Translations under genes and position numbers: made by a program
Assembly (NCBI RefSeq): GCF_001428545.1
Contig: NZ_LMHZ01000002.1
Location: 63,662 to 127,661, forward strand
Source: Noviherbaspirillum sp. Root189
Lineage (GTDB): Bacteria > Pseudomonadota > Gammaproteobacteria > Burkholderiales > Burkholderiaceae_D
Reading direction: 5' to 3'
Length of the DNA: 64,000 bases
Notes under the pieces: generated by a model
The model's database searches: none
Told to the model about the DNA's origin: nothing
Seen by the model: the letters and a program-made list of their open reading frames with translations, nothing else
Part shown: positions 45,033 through 53,784 of the stretch, piece after piece
How positions within the stretch are numbered: the first letter of the stretch is position 1
Layout: each line of letters begins with the position of its first letter

Positions 45033-45635
45033 TCATGCGTCCTTTGCTTCCAACATGATTCTGGTCTGGCGATACGCCCGTTCAAGAGGCAAGTTGGATC
45101 CGTTTGCACGCGCCATGAGTGAGGCGCCGATCCACATCGCGTACAAAGATTCTGCCAGTTCTTCGACGTCCGCATTCTGGCTGAGCGAGCCCGATGTCTG
45201 TGCTTCGCCTAGCGCCTTGGCCAGGCAGGAAACAATATGCTTCATTCCCGCTGACAATTCTTCGCGCATAGCTTCGGACAGGTCGCAGACTTCGGCCGCC
45301 AGTTTGACCGCCAGACACGAATGGTGGAGATCATTCGCGCTTTGTATTTCCAGCCATTGATGGAAATAGGCCAGCACGGCCTCCTTGCCGCCTTTTCTAC
45401 CCGGACCGAACAAGCCGGCAATCCGGCTATCGTAATCCTGGAAATATCGTTCCAGCAAGGCTACGCCAAAGCCTTCCTTGGAGCGAAAATAGTGATAAAA
45501 AGAGCCTTTCGGGACTTCAGCCTTGCTCAGGATTTCACTCAATCCCACGGCCGAGAACCCGCGTGCAAGAATTAAGCCCTCTCCAACCGAGAGGATGCGT
45601 TCACGGGTGTCCTGGTATTGAAGGGTGCGGTCCAT
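45033..45635 (-). CDS. TetR family repressor (NemR-like)
   Basis: A 200-residue TetR regulator. The helix-turn-helix covers about residues 10-55 (ILSVGEGLILARGFSAVGLSEILSKAE, then PKGSFYHYFRSKEGFG). The ligand domain contains cysteines (HHSCLAVKLAAEVCDLSE and IVSCLAK), as expected for a reactive-electrophile sensor of the NemR kind. The ATG at 45635 fits the domain; earlier in-frame ATGs lie across the operator. It is adjacent to and transcribed towards the ene-reductase, and each has its own copy of the operator. Confidence 0.9.
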   Translation of the reverse strand: MDRTLQYQDTRERILSVGEGLILARGFSAVGLSEILSKAEVPKGSFYHYFRSKEGFGVALLERYFQDYDSRIAGLFGPGRKGGKEAVLAYFHQWLEIQSANDLHHSCLAVKLAAEVCDLSEAMREELSAGMKHIVSCLAKALGEAQTSGSLSQNADVEELAESLYAMWIGASLMARANGSNLPLERAYRQTRIMLEAKDA

Positions 45636-45649
45636 GAAACGCATTATAT

Positions 45650-45664
45650 TAGACCGGTCGTCTA
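45650..45664. promoter_or_regulatory. Operator-like repeat before tetR (autoregulation)
   Basis: A second copy of TAGACCGGTCGTCTA, 14 bases upstream of the tetR start, exactly matching 44984-44998. It implies autorepression. Confidence 0.8.
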
Positions 45665-45886
45665 GAAGCCATGGTTTATTTTGGAAACGTTCTTCTGCGT
45701 TCATATACCAACACGTGACTATTTGTACTGCCGATTTGAGCATCCGCCGGGTCGATGCTTGTGTGTTTTGCAAGAATATATTGTTTAGAGAAGTACTCCC
45801 GCCTATCCTTGTAAAAATTCTGACCCGCTCTGCGAGCGCGTATGATGCGGCTTAAGACAATAAACCTACACCCTCAGGAGAAACTC

Positions 45887-46084
45887 ATGCCAAAGAAAAA
45901 TTCAAAAGCAAACAACGGTAATGGTGGTTCGCAGCAGGACGGCTTCATTAATGTTCCCGTTACACGCGCGACACGGGAAGGTCTTCACGATCTGAAAGAA
46001 TCAATGGGTGCGGCAAGTCAGGCCGAGGTGATCGAAAAGGCCGTTGCCATTGTGCTGGCGATTCAGAAGGCCGCGCGCAACTAA
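45887..46084 (+). CDS. Small conserved hypothetical protein, ribbon-helix-helix-like
   Basis: A 65-residue basic protein with a strong CAGGAGAAACTC ribosome site before the ATG. A flexible Lys/Asn/Gly N-terminus (1-25) leads into FINVPVTRATREGLHDLKESMG, a strand-helix-helix pattern like RHH DNA-binding proteins, and a second helix AEVIEKAVAIVLAIQKAA. It could be a small transcription factor or antitoxin-like protein, but no toxin gene is beside it. Confidence 0.65.
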   Translation: MPKKNSKANNGNGGSQQDGFINVPVTRATREGLHDLKESMGAASQAEVIEKAVAIVLAIQKAARN

Positions 46085-46327
46085 GTTAAGCAACCGCTAA
46101 AGCCCGACACCGGCCATTTCATTTCCCCTTGCGGGTACCGCGTGGCCGCACCGGAGCAGTGCTGCTCATCGAATGAGCAGGTGAGACGACGCCCTGTAGG
46201 TCAGCCGCGATCCCGCCATCAATCCGTGCCGCGCCAATCGCAGCGTCCAACAAGTTTGGTAAGATCATTGCGCGATGCAGGGAAATTATTGTTCTCCCGG
46301 TCGCCCCGGTCTGTCACGCGTGTCGCC

Positions 46328-46364
46328 GCCGATGATTCAGCCTGCACTGCAGGCAGCCATCGGC
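46328..46364 (+). other. Two-stage hairpin upstream of the CLC gene
   Basis: GCCGATG (46328-46334) pairs with CATCGGC (46358-46364), and inside it GCCTGC pairs with GCAGGC around a 3-base loop. It lies 52 bases before the CLC ATG. I searched for the fluoride riboswitch consensus here by eye and did not find it. The rest of 46085-46415 holds no convincing gene. Confidence 0.5.
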
Positions 46365-46415
46365 ATGTGCACCGTGCATTCTCCGACCAGGTTATTTGCA
46401 CAAGATCCTGGTTAC

Positions 46416-47747
46416 ATGAAAACTCCCGCGCGTCCCGAACAAATCAAGCTGCTGCCGCATATTGCGAGATGGCTGGTACTGGCGCTTATCGTCGCAGCAT
46501 TCGCCGGCACAGCGTCCGCACTCTTCCTGTTTGGCCTCGATTGGGCAACTACGTGGCGTGAAGCCCATCCATGGATCATCTGGCTGCTGCCCTTTGCAGG
46601 GTTCGCCGTCAGCTGGATCTACCTGCAGTACGGTACCAGGGTGGAAGCCGGCAACAATCTGTTGCTGGATGAGATCCACGATCCAAAGAATGTCATACCG
46701 CTTCGCATGGCGCCCTTAGTCCTTGGCAGCACGATCGTTTCGCATCTGTTCGGCGCCTCGGTAGGGCGCGAAGGCACCGCCGTGCAAATGGGTGGAGCGC
46801 TCGCGGATCAGTTAACGCACCTGTTCCGCATGGATAACCAGCAACGGCGGATGCTGATCATGGCCGGCATCAGCGCCGGCTTCGCCTCGGTGTTCGGCAC
46901 GCCGCTCGCCGGTGCGGTTTTCGGCCTCGAAGTGCTGGCGATCGGACGCATGCGTTACGACGCCATCCTGCCCTGTTTTGTCGCGGCGATCGTGGCTGAT
47001 CAGGTAGGGTTGCTGCTAGGGGTGCGTCATACGCATTACGCAGTGTCGCTGATACCTGCCATCACGCCGGCGACCCTCGCCGCGGTGCTGGCAGCGGGCG
47101 CGATTTTCGGCCTGATCGGGATGCTGTTCGCGACCTGCACGCATCTGTTGTCGGATACGATGAAGGCGCACATTCGCTATGCCCCGTTCCGTAGCTTCAT
47201 CGGCGGCATCGCCGTCGCCGCTGCCGTGTGGGCGGTCGGAAGCCAGCGCTATATCGGACTCGGGATACCTGTCATCCTTGAGTCGTTCGAGACGCCGCTG
47301 TCGCCTTGGGACTTTATCGGAAAGATGGGTTTCACGATCGCTTCATTAGGGACAGGCTTCAAGGGCGGTGAAGTGACACCTTTGTTTTATATTGGCGCCA
47401 CACTCGGCAACAGTCTTGCTCCATTGTTGCATATGCCTTTTCCCACGCTCGCTGCGCTAGGTTTCGTCGCCGTGTTCGCGGGCGCGGCCAACACACCTAT
47501 CGCTTGCACCATAATGGCGATCGAGCTGTTCGGTCCGGCGATCGGCCCGTACGCCGGGATCGCATGTGTCGTCAGTTATCTGTTCTCCGGCCATACCGGC
47601 ATCTACAGGGCACAACGTATCGGCCATGCAAAACCGTACCGTCGTGCCCCTGAAGGTATCCGGCTTGGCGAGCTTGCCGCCCACCGCAAATCCCTGCGCG
47701 AACGAAAACAAGCCGAGCAGGCATCAGACGAGTCCGATCGGCGCTGA
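46416..47747 (+). CDS. CLC family anion transporter, fluoride/proton antiporter type (EriC-F)
   Basis: A 443-residue CLC protein. The gating Glu119 is in VGREGTAVQMGG. The Cl--type GSGIP motif is absent and replaced by EAGNNLLLDEIHDP (about 78-90). Near the end of the core is TGFKGGEVTPLFYIG with Glu319, the extra acidic residue seen in the CLC-F branch, which exports fluoride. The chain has about 14 hydrophobic helices and a basic C-terminal tail (RKSLRERKQAEQ). It ends overlapping the convergent amidase by 24 bases. No crcB or fluoride riboswitch is seen nearby, so the fluoride call rests on the motifs. Confidence 0.8.
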   Translation: MKTPARPEQIKLLPHIARWLVLALIVAAFAGTASALFLFGLDWATTWREAHPWIIWLLPFAGFAVSWIYLQYGTRVEAGNNLLLDEIHDPKNVIPLRMAPLVLGSTIVSHLFGASVGREGTAVQMGGALADQLTHLFRMDNQQRRMLIMAGISAGFASVFGTPLAGAVFGLEVLAIGRMRYDAILPCFVAAIVADQVGLLLGVRHTHYAVSLIPAITPATLAAVLAAGAIFGLIGMLFATCTHLLSDTMKAHIRYAPFRSFIGGIAVAAAVWAVGSQRYIGLGIPVILESFETPLSPWDFIGKMGFTIASLGTGFKGGEVTPLFYIGATLGNSLAPLLHMPFPTLAALGFVAVFAGAANTPIACTIMAIELFGPAIGPYAGIACVVSYLFSGHTGIYRAQRIGHAKPYRRAPEGIRLGELAAHRKSLRERKQAEQASDESDRR

Positions 47748-49214
47748 GCCTGTTGCTGGCATTGAGCGAAGAAGGCGGGGCTTTATCCGCGTATAGGGAA
47801 TGACTCGCTCATAAGCATGGGCCAGTTGCAATACCGACAGATCGTCCTGTGGTTTGCCGATAATCTGAAGTCCCATCGGTAGCCCGGCATCGTTAAAGCC
47901 GGCAGGTACGCTGATCGCAGGCAAACCAGCTAGTGTCGCCGGAACGACGACTTCCATCCAGCGATGATAGGTATCCATTTGCTTGCCGGCGATATGCTTT
48001 GGCCAATCGAGTGTCGCATCGAAAGGAAAGACCTGTGCCGTTGGCAGCACCAGGAAGTCGACCTGCTCGAATAATTTGCGGACGGCTTCATACCATGCAC
48101 TACGCTCCGTCGACGCGCGATACACATCGGCGGCCGACAGCTTCTGGCCTTGTTCGATTTCCCACAGCGCCTCGGGCTTCAGCAGGCGGCGCGTTGCCGG
48201 ATTGGCCGCCATCATCCCGAACTTGCCGGCAATCAGAAAGCCGCGTAGCGTAAGCCAGGCGCTCCAGACACGATCCATGGCAAAGCCCGGGGCCAGATGT
48301 TCGATGTTTGCCCCCAGGTCTTCAAAATGCGCGAGTGCGCTGCCACACAAGTCCAGGACGCCGTCCTCCATCGGCAGGTAGCCATCCATGTCGCTCAGCC
48401 AGCCGATGCGCGTACCTTTGAAGTCACGTTGCAGTGAACCGGCAAAGACCGCAGGATCCGCGGCGAGCGACAGGGGCACGCGCGCATCATAGCCTGCCTG
48501 TACCGATAACAACATTGCGAGGTCGGTAACGGTGCGTGCCATTGGCCCCTCGGTACTGAGCTGCTGGTAAAAGACTTCATTGCCTGGACCATTCGGCACT
48601 CTGCCCAACGATGGGCGGAAGCCGAAGATATTGTTGTATGCAGCGGGATTGCGCAGCGAACCCATCATGTCGCTGCCATCGGCTACCGGCAGCATGTGCA
48701 GCGCTACCGCAACCGCCGCACCACCACTGCTGCCACCGGCTGTCTTGCGCTGATCGTAGGCATTGAGCGTCGTGCCAAACACCGGGTTATAGGTATGCGA
48801 CCCCAGCCCGAGTTCCGGCGTATTGGTTTTGCCGATCAGGATCGCACCCGACCGCTTCGCACGTTCGACAACGATTGCATCGTACTGCGGAACATGTTTC
48901 TTCATCAGGGGCGAACCGAGTGTCGTGATGATTCCGTCGGTCGCCGCGAGGTCTTTCGGCGCCTGGGGAAAGCCATGCATCCAGCCCAGATACTCACCGC
49001 GTGCGAGCAGATTGTCGCGTTCGTCTGCTTGTCGCAGCAAACCCTCCGCATCCTGCAATGACACGATCGCATTGACTGCCGGATTGATCTTCTCGATCCA
49101 GGACAGATAAGCGGTCATCACATCACGACAGGAAACTTCGCGTGACTGGATGGCGAGCGAAAGTTGTGAAGCGGTCAGGGTGACCAGTGGGGGCAGAGAA
49201 GAGGTGGCATTCAT
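47724..49214 (-). CDS. Amidase-signature family hydrolase
   Basis: A 496-residue AS-family amidase. The Ser-cisSer-Lys triad is visible: Lys87 in APKDLA, Ser162 in AGGSSGGAA and nucleophile Ser186 in GSDMMGSLRNPA. The C-terminal VPAGFNDAGLPMGLQIIG is the usual end motif. It does not show GatA context (no gatB or gatC), so a metabolic amidase is more likely; the substrate is unknown. Its 3' end overlaps the CLC gene on the other strand by 24 bases. Confidence 0.92.
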   Translation of the reverse strand: MNATSSLPPLVTLTASQLSLAIQSREVSCRDVMTAYLSWIEKINPAVNAIVSLQDAEGLLRQADERDNLLARGEYLGWMHGFPQAPKDLAATDGIITTLGSPLMKKHVPQYDAIVVERAKRSGAILIGKTNTPELGLGSHTYNPVFGTTLNAYDQRKTAGGSSGGAAVAVALHMLPVADGSDMMGSLRNPAAYNNIFGFRPSLGRVPNGPGNEVFYQQLSTEGPMARTVTDLAMLLSVQAGYDARVPLSLAADPAVFAGSLQRDFKGTRIGWLSDMDGYLPMEDGVLDLCGSALAHFEDLGANIEHLAPGFAMDRVWSAWLTLRGFLIAGKFGMMAANPATRRLLKPEALWEIEQGQKLSAADVYRASTERSAWYEAVRKLFEQVDFLVLPTAQVFPFDATLDWPKHIAGKQMDTYHRWMEVVVPATLAGLPAISVPAGFNDAGLPMGLQIIGKPQDDLSVLQLAHAYERVIPYTRIKPRLLRSMPATGSAPIGLV

Positions 49215-49898
49215 GCGTGGAATTGTAGGCCTAATGCTGACAATCGCATTGTATCGTCATCACACAAATCAATATTTGTCTAGGACAATAATTGACAAGA
49301 GGATACCCGAGTGAGACTATCCGCCTTAGTTGATATGGCAATATTTTGCGGCGGCCACTACTGGTTTTTCGTCAAGCGTCTGTCTGTATATCATATCGTG
49401 AAAGCAGGCCCCAACAGCATGGCCGACCGTTACGAAGCATGGCGGGAAGAAGAGCATGCAAGCTTTCGCTTCGTTTCCAATCTAGCGGTTCGTCCAGGCA
49501 AATGCACGAATGCACGCTGTCAAGATGGTAGGCAGGTTCGGCTGAATGACCACGCGATTTCAGCGGAGATCGCGTAGCGCTTTTGGCGGGAACCGACAGA
49601 GATCACGAGACAGTTATTGCATGGTACAAGCGTGGCCTCAGGGCGCATCCCGGCTCCATGCTGATGAAAAACCTTGCGAAAGCCTGTACCGAGCGTCGAC
49701 AATACCGGGTTGCCGCTGACAAGCTGGAGCGAAATCTCCAGCCGAATGCTCTCCGGGATTCGTACACCATCGAAGCGACCAGCAGAAGCAGGGCGGAACG
49801 ACGATGTGAAAGCGTGAAGAGACGCTGAGGTGTTACAGCAATTCCCGGTAGATGTCATCGTGTGCCGATTCATGTAGCAATCACTTATTTCAAGACTT
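49215..49898. other. Gene-poor stretch without a convincing gene
   Basis: This 684-base stretch holds only weak open frames, for example GTG 49311-49577 (+) and 49583-49828 (+). None has a recognisable domain, good start context or a codon pattern like its neighbours. It may contain decayed coding sequence at the edge of the accessory region. Confidence 0.5.
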
Positions 49899-50387
49899 AT
49901 GCCTATCCGTAAAGCTGTTGAATCCGATTTTGTTGCCATGTGGCCGATCTTTCATGCGGTCATTATGACTGGCACAACCTATGTTTTCGGACCGGAGACC
50001 AGCAGGCAAACGGCGTTCGATTACTGGTTTGCCAACGGAGTGACGTCGTATCTCGCTGAAGAACAGGGGCGTATTGTTGGCATGTACAAGCTGGTCGCAA
50101 ATCAGAGGGATCGGGGGGCACATGTGGCGAACGCTTCGTTCATGGTGGACCCAGCCTATAGCGGACGTGGCTTGGGGACGGCGATGGGGGAGCATTGTCT
50201 TGCCGAGGCGAAGAAGGCAGGGTTCAAAGCGATGCAGTTTAATTTTGTGGTCAGCACCAACGAGCGAGCGGTGGGGTTGTGGAAGAAGTTGGGGTTTGCT
50301 GTGGTCGGGACTTTGCCTGAGGCGTTTTTGCATCAGGAATTGGGGTATGTGGATGCCTATGTGATGTATCGGAAGCTGGATTCATAG
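49899..50387 (+). CDS. GNAT family N-acetyltransferase
   Basis: A 162-residue acetyltransferase. The acetyl-CoA pyrophosphate loop is GRGLGTAMGEHCL (about residues 88-100), preceded by the strand ASFMVDPAYSG; the C-terminal strand pair LGFAVVGTLPEAFLHQELGYVDAYVMYRKL is typical of PhnO/RimI-like members. The substrate is unknown. It lies just outside the cassette island and on the opposite strand to the cassette genes, so it does not belong to the array by orientation. Confidence 0.9.
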   Translation: MPIRKAVESDFVAMWPIFHAVIMTGTTYVFGPETSRQTAFDYWFANGVTSYLAEEQGRIVGMYKLVANQRDRGAHVANASFMVDPAYSGRGLGTAMGEHCLAEAKKAGFKAMQFNFVVSTNERAVGLWKKLGFAVVGTLPEAFLHQELGYVDAYVMYRKLDS

Positions 50388-50456
50388 TAGAGGACTGGAC
50401 CGGGCAAGCTGTCGGGTGACACGAAAAGTGAAAACACGGTCTTTGATTTCACTATG

Positions 50457-50476
50457 TTTTTTCACATTCCTTGGCA
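50457..50476. repeat. Island-flanking repeat, left copy
   Basis: TTTTTTCACATTCCTTGGCA. Near-copies in the same orientation lie at 54472-54490 and 54493-54511, so this sequence brackets the cassette island. Confidence 0.5.
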
Positions 50477-50541
50477 AGTATTGCGTTCGCATTGATGTGG
50501 TTGCTGAAAATACGCCAAGCATGTGCTGTAGATAATGAAAA

Positions 50542-50610
50542 ATCTGACGCCCGCGCTCACCGGCGGACCGAGTAACGCGAGGCCCGTCCGAGTGCAGCGC
50601 GTTGTTAGGC
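50542..50610 (-). repeat. attC-like integron recombination site after the DHFR-like gene
   Basis: On the minus strand the site opens with the canonical core GCCTAAC (50604-50610), then AACGCGCTGCACTCGGACGG, a spacer, CCGCCGGTGAGCGCGGGC and a degenerate end core GTCAGAT (50542-50548; consensus GTTRRRY). The arms pair (GCGCT with AGCGC, GGAC with GTCC), as attC hairpins do. Its length of 69 bases is within the attC range. It starts 20 bases after the stop of the gene at 50630, as a cassette attC should. Confidence 0.75.
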
Positions 50611-50629
50611 GACATGACGCATCTCCGAG

Positions 50630-51187
50630 TCAGCGCGCGCGCCGGTAGTGCATGGCGACCGCGCCGCTGCGGAGCGGCTTCGCCGAGATCAGCTCGAGCC
50701 GTCGCGTGCTGGGCAGCCCGCTCTCGTACAGGGTCGGGCCGTGGCCGGCGATCCTGGGGTGGACGAGCAATTTGTACTCGTCGATCAGATCCAGCCGGTC
50801 CAGCTCGGTCGCGAGCTTGCCGCTACCGAGAAGCACGCCGTCCGGGGTCGAGTCCTTGAGCTTCTGTACGCCCGTGCGCAGGTCGCCGGCGATGTGGTGG
50901 CTGTTGGTCCACGGGAAGTCCTTTCGCGTCGAGGACACCACGTACTTCGGCTTGGCCTCCAGCTTGACCGCCCACTCGCGCAACGCCGGCGGTGCCTCCG
51001 CGTCGCCGCGGGCGACCGCTGGCCAGTAGCTCTCCATCATCTCGTAGGTGACGCGGCCCCACAGCATCGCCCCGCCCTCGTCCATGAGGCGGGTGAAGAA
51101 GGCGTGTGTCTCGTCGTCGGCGATTCCTTCCTGGTGGTCGACGCAGCCGTCCAGGGTAACGTTGATACTGAAGGTCAAGAGTCCCAT
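50630..51187 (-). CDS. Dihydrofolate reductase-fold (RibD C-terminal-like) protein, cassette-borne
   Basis: A 185-residue protein of the RibD-C/DHFR-like family. It has GLLTFSINVTLDGCVDH at the start, AMLWGRVTYEMMESYWP (NADPH-site region) and DGVLLGSGKLATELDRLDLIDEYKLLVHP. Such stand-alone proteins are probable NADPH reductases; a link to trimethoprim resistance is not shown. GC is clearly higher than in its cassette neighbours, pointing to a different origin. It is 26 bases downstream of the next cassette gene and is followed by an attC-like site. Confidence 0.88.
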   Translation of the reverse strand: MGLLTFSINVTLDGCVDHQEGIADDETHAFFTRLMDEGGAMLWGRVTYEMMESYWPAVARGDAEAPPALREWAVKLEAKPKYVVSSTRKDFPWTNSHHIAGDLRTGVQKLKDSTPDGVLLGSGKLATELDRLDLIDEYKLLVHPRIAGHGPTLYESGLPSTRRLELISAKPLRSGAVAMHYRRAR

Positions 51188-51213
51188 GGTGTCCTCCGTT
51201 CGAGATACATGTG

Positions 51214-51585
51214 TTAGGAGTTTGCATTAAAAACTGCCTCCACTTTTTCTGTCTGCCCTGACGCTAACCAAGCCCATAACTCAGTCGCTTGACCTTCGCT
51301 GACCACCTTGATTTTTCGCGGTGCACAAGCCTCAACTTCGTAATCTTGATCTTCCCATACTTCGAGCGTTGCATGCCCTGTCCGGTCGATCTCCAGCACA
51401 TACATGGGCCCGTTATCGTATCCATAGCGAAGATGAGCTGACCCGTGCTCAATATAATCTGCCGTCGTCATTCCTGGCAGGTTCTCATTGAACAGCTCAT
51501 AACCTGCCTTCTTGCAGTCAGAGTCCGATGGTGACCCAACTTCTTCACCGTATCGGCGGCGTAGATATGACCAAGGTTTGCTCAT
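51214..51585 (-). CDS. Cassette gene, hypothetical
   Basis: A 123-residue acidic soluble protein with no recognised family. It has several aromatic residues (KPWSYLRRRYGEEVG, GYDNGPMYVLEIDRTGHATLEVWEDQDYE) and ends TEKVEAVFNANS. The ATG at 51585 is used, since the codon before it is only a TTG. The sequence GCATTAGGAATCATTG just upstream resembles the cassette boundary seen before integron genes. It is probably an immunity-like or stress-linked orphan, but no function can be given. Confidence 0.65.
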   Translation of the reverse strand: MSKPWSYLRRRYGEEVGSPSDSDCKKAGYELFNENLPGMTTADYIEHGSAHLRYGYDNGPMYVLEIDRTGHATLEVWEDQDYEVEACAPRKIKVVSEGQATELWAWLASGQTEKVEAVFNANS

Positions 51586-51665
51586 CAATGATTCCTAATG
51601 CCAAGGTAACCAGGTCACCGCGGGCGAATCTGTGTTCACTGTCGTGTTATGCATAGCGTGTATTC

Positions 51666-51926
51666 TCATCCAATACCTCTATCACTTCCCGGCTTGATAA
51701 ATAAAAGATGGTCACATTCACGACTACGGCACTTCCTCGCCAATTCAGAAAGCTTAGCGAGGTTATGCAAGTAACGGTCATGGCACTCTCTTGAAATCTC
51801 GTAGTATTCCTCATAATCAGCAAGCCTATTGCTCACGGGTATAGAGAGATAAAAGCGCCCGCTGTCTAGCTCCTGGCCAACGGAAAATCGCTCCAACGAA
51901 TTAACGTGGGTGTCCTGGAATCTCAT
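51666..51926 (-). CDS. Cassette gene, hypothetical
   Basis: An 86-residue protein of unknown family, rich in Tyr, Arg and Glu (ADYEEYYEISRECHDRYLHN), with two Cys near the end (KCRSRECDHLLF). Its ATG follows the attC core CGTTAGGC by only six bases, the standard cassette arrangement. The IS element sits immediately upstream of that core, so its expression may now depend on the IS. Confidence 0.65.
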   Translation of the reverse strand: MRFQDTHVNSLERFSVGQELDSGRFYLSIPVSNRLADYEEYYEISRECHDRYLHNLAKLSELARKCRSRECDHLLFIKPGSDRGIG

Positions 51927-51939
51927 CTTGATGCCTAAC

Positions 51940-53707
51940 GAGAATGTGCAAAAAGCCGAATTTCAAGCGATACGCTGCCCGTCCTACGTACAGTCATGAT
52001 TTCAGTTTTCTGCATTGTTTTAGATAATCAAAGTGTCGGCCATATGGCTAAGAATGGCAAGAACAGAGCCTTGTTGCCATTCTTTTTACCTCGCATATCC
52101 ATGATGCGCCAGCTTTTCAATATTGTGCACCATGCAGTTCAGCTTCCACTGCGTATCTACCTTGTGCTGACCGCGTAATGTGAAGCGGTCCAGCCGCTTG
52201 TTGTAGCGCAGGTTGCCAAACACTGGCTCGACGGTGGCAATCCGCCTTCCGTATAAAGCTCGGCCTTCCAGTGTGTCGATTTTCTGCTTCATCGACTCGG
52301 TATACTTCAATGGTGAAACCTGATTCTTTCTGAAGAAGGCAACCTGTCTGGTTTCGGTGGTATCCGGTTTGCGCAGGCATTGTTGACGCAAACTGCACGG
52401 CATGCAAACGCTCTTGGCGCCGGTGAATTTACGGTAGGTTCTGCCGTTGGCGGTGTTGTTGACCCCGTTGCTATACAGCTTCTTGCCAGCCGGGCAAATG
52501 CACGTATTGCTGACAGGGTCATAGTGGAAGTCGAGCGGCTTAAATTTTCCACTGCCCGCCGATTTAAGAGCCGGCTTCTTGTTATACAGCGGATCTGGCT
52601 TGCTTTTGTGCTTTGCTTGTTCTTTGAACCGCTCATCCCGCCTACGCATCTGTGAATCGGCAATCAATGCCGCAATCCGCTTGTCATGCAATTGCTCCAG
52701 ATTGGCTTCACTGTGATAGCCAGCGTCAGCAGTCATTACTGTGCGTTTGCTCGCAAATGGCCGGGCATGTTCAATCATCGGCAACAGCAGGCTTTGCTCC
52801 GACCCCGAGCCGTGCGCTTGCGCCGCCACGATGATCTGACATTCTGCATCGACGGTAGCCGCTCCGGTATAGCCTTGTATCACACTTTTACCGGTGGCCA
52901 TCTTCGCACTGTCATTGTCGGTAACGTTGCTTTTGCGCTCAGGGCCCTTGCCGGAGGCATCGCCGGTACGTTTAGGATGAGCGCATAGAAACTCACGGAT
53001 CGACTGCGCTTCTATTTGTAATGCATGAATGCGATCCTGTTCTGCTTTCCGCTGCGCGTGTATTTGGTTCTTCTCGCTCTGCTTGTCCAGACTGCGATGC
53101 GTCTTGAGCATTTGCCGGACTCGGCGCTCAATCGCATCAGCTTGGTGAGCCAGTTCGGCGTGTGTGCCGCTACGCGCCTTGCGGGCATTGCTTGGCAATT
53201 TAACGCCATCAATGGCAAACACGTCGCGGCCGATTAACCCTTGGCGGTCACAGATAAGAATGACTTCGGTGAAGATGTCCGATATCTGGTCAGCAAGATG
53301 ACGGATGAAGGATGCGATGGTGGTATAGGCCGATTGCGTGTCGCCAGAGATAGCCATGAACAAGACATTCTCGCGACACACCCGTTCAATGGCGCGGCTG
53401 CTAATGATGCCGCGCGAGTAGGCGAGCAATACGATCTTAAGCATGACGGCGGGGTCGTATGCCGGCGCTCGGGTGTCGTCGTTAATATATCTGGCAACGA
53501 GTGGCGTAAGGCCAAACTCGGTATCGATCAGTACATGCAGCACATGTTCGAATGTGCCTGGTTGGATCTGCTGTTCGAGGACTACGGGAAGAAAGCGCGG
53601 GTTCATGTCGACTGGTTTGAAGCGTGCCATCGTAGCTCCTTCATCGCAGATATCACTTACTCAGACAGCGCAGACGCCAATTCGTTTACACCTTTTTGCA
53701 CAGCCTC
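51940..53707 (-). mobile_element. IS1182-type insertion sequence, 1768 bp
   Basis: The ends are inverted repeats: left GAGAATGTGCAAAAAGCCG (51940 onwards) and right, on the minus strand, GAGGCTGTGCAAAAAGGTG (ending 53707), with 15 of 19 identical. The flanks carry a 3 bp direct duplication AAC (51937-51939 and 53708-53710). One intact transposase gene fills it. It is inserted within the attC core, leaving GCCTAAC on one side. Confidence 0.85.
52086..53630 (-). CDS. IS1182/IS5-like DDE transposase
   Basis: A 514-residue transposase. The N-terminal part (ALVARYIND-type domain, residues 1-110) is the IS1182-style DUF772 region. Catalytic residues are Asp141 (FAIDGVKLPS), an Asp in VMTADAGYHSE and a Glu in TVEPVFGNLRYNK. 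A Cys-rich insert (CICPAGKKLY, CMPCSLRQQCLRK) lies between the last two. The frame is intact with a GGAG ribosome site, so the element may be active. Confidence 0.93.
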   Translation of the reverse strand: MARFKPVDMNPRFLPVVLEQQIQPGTFEHVLHVLIDTEFGLTPLVARYINDDTRAPAYDPAVMLKIVLLAYSRGIISSRAIERVCRENVLFMAISGDTQSAYTTIASFIRHLADQISDIFTEVILICDRQGLIGRDVFAIDGVKLPSNARKARSGTHAELAHQADAIERRVRQMLKTHRSLDKQSEKNQIHAQRKAEQDRIHALQIEAQSIREFLCAHPKRTGDASGKGPERKSNVTDNDSAKMATGKSVIQGYTGAATVDAECQIIVAAQAHGSGSEQSLLLPMIEHARPFASKRTVMTADAGYHSEANLEQLHDKRIAALIADSQMRRRDERFKEQAKHKSKPDPLYNKKPALKSAGSGKFKPLDFHYDPVSNTCICPAGKKLYSNGVNNTANGRTYRKFTGAKSVCMPCSLRQQCLRKPDTTETRQVAFFRKNQVSPLKYTESMKQKIDTLEGRALYGRRIATVEPVFGNLRYNKRLDRFTLRGQHKVDTQWKLNCMVHNIEKLAHHGYAR

Positions 53708-53784
53708 AACGCCGAGCTAACAGGTACCCAGTACAAGCCGGGAAGCGGCTATCCTTTTGCTGGGCGTCCGGGTTGAGTAACGAG

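Noticed and set aside
46085-46415. Fluoride riboswitch expected before a CLC-F gene
   Set aside because: The conserved aptamer pieces (such as GGNGATGG and AACCGCC in the right order) are not present to my eye.
46142-46561. Possible 139-residue gene before the CLC transporter
   Set aside because: It overlaps the CLC start in another frame, is Arg/Ser-rich, and has no ribosome site or family.
49520-49939. 139-codon minus-strand frame in the gene-poor stretch
   Set aside because: No domain, poor start context and overlap with the GNAT start on the other strand.
49899-50387. GNAT gene as part of the cassette array
   Set aside because: It is on the opposite strand to all cassette genes and lies outside the flanking repeats and the attC at 50542.
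50630-51187. Calling this a trimethoprim-resistance dfr cassette
   Set aside because: The sequence is the RibD C-terminal-like branch of the DHFR fold and lacks the compact dfrA/dfrB patterns; resistance is not supported.
51592-51665. Complete attC between the cassette genes at 51666 and 51585
   Set aside because: An end-core-like GCATTAGGA is present but the opposite arm (GCATAAC) does not pair with it well. I record only a cassette-like boundary, not a full attC.
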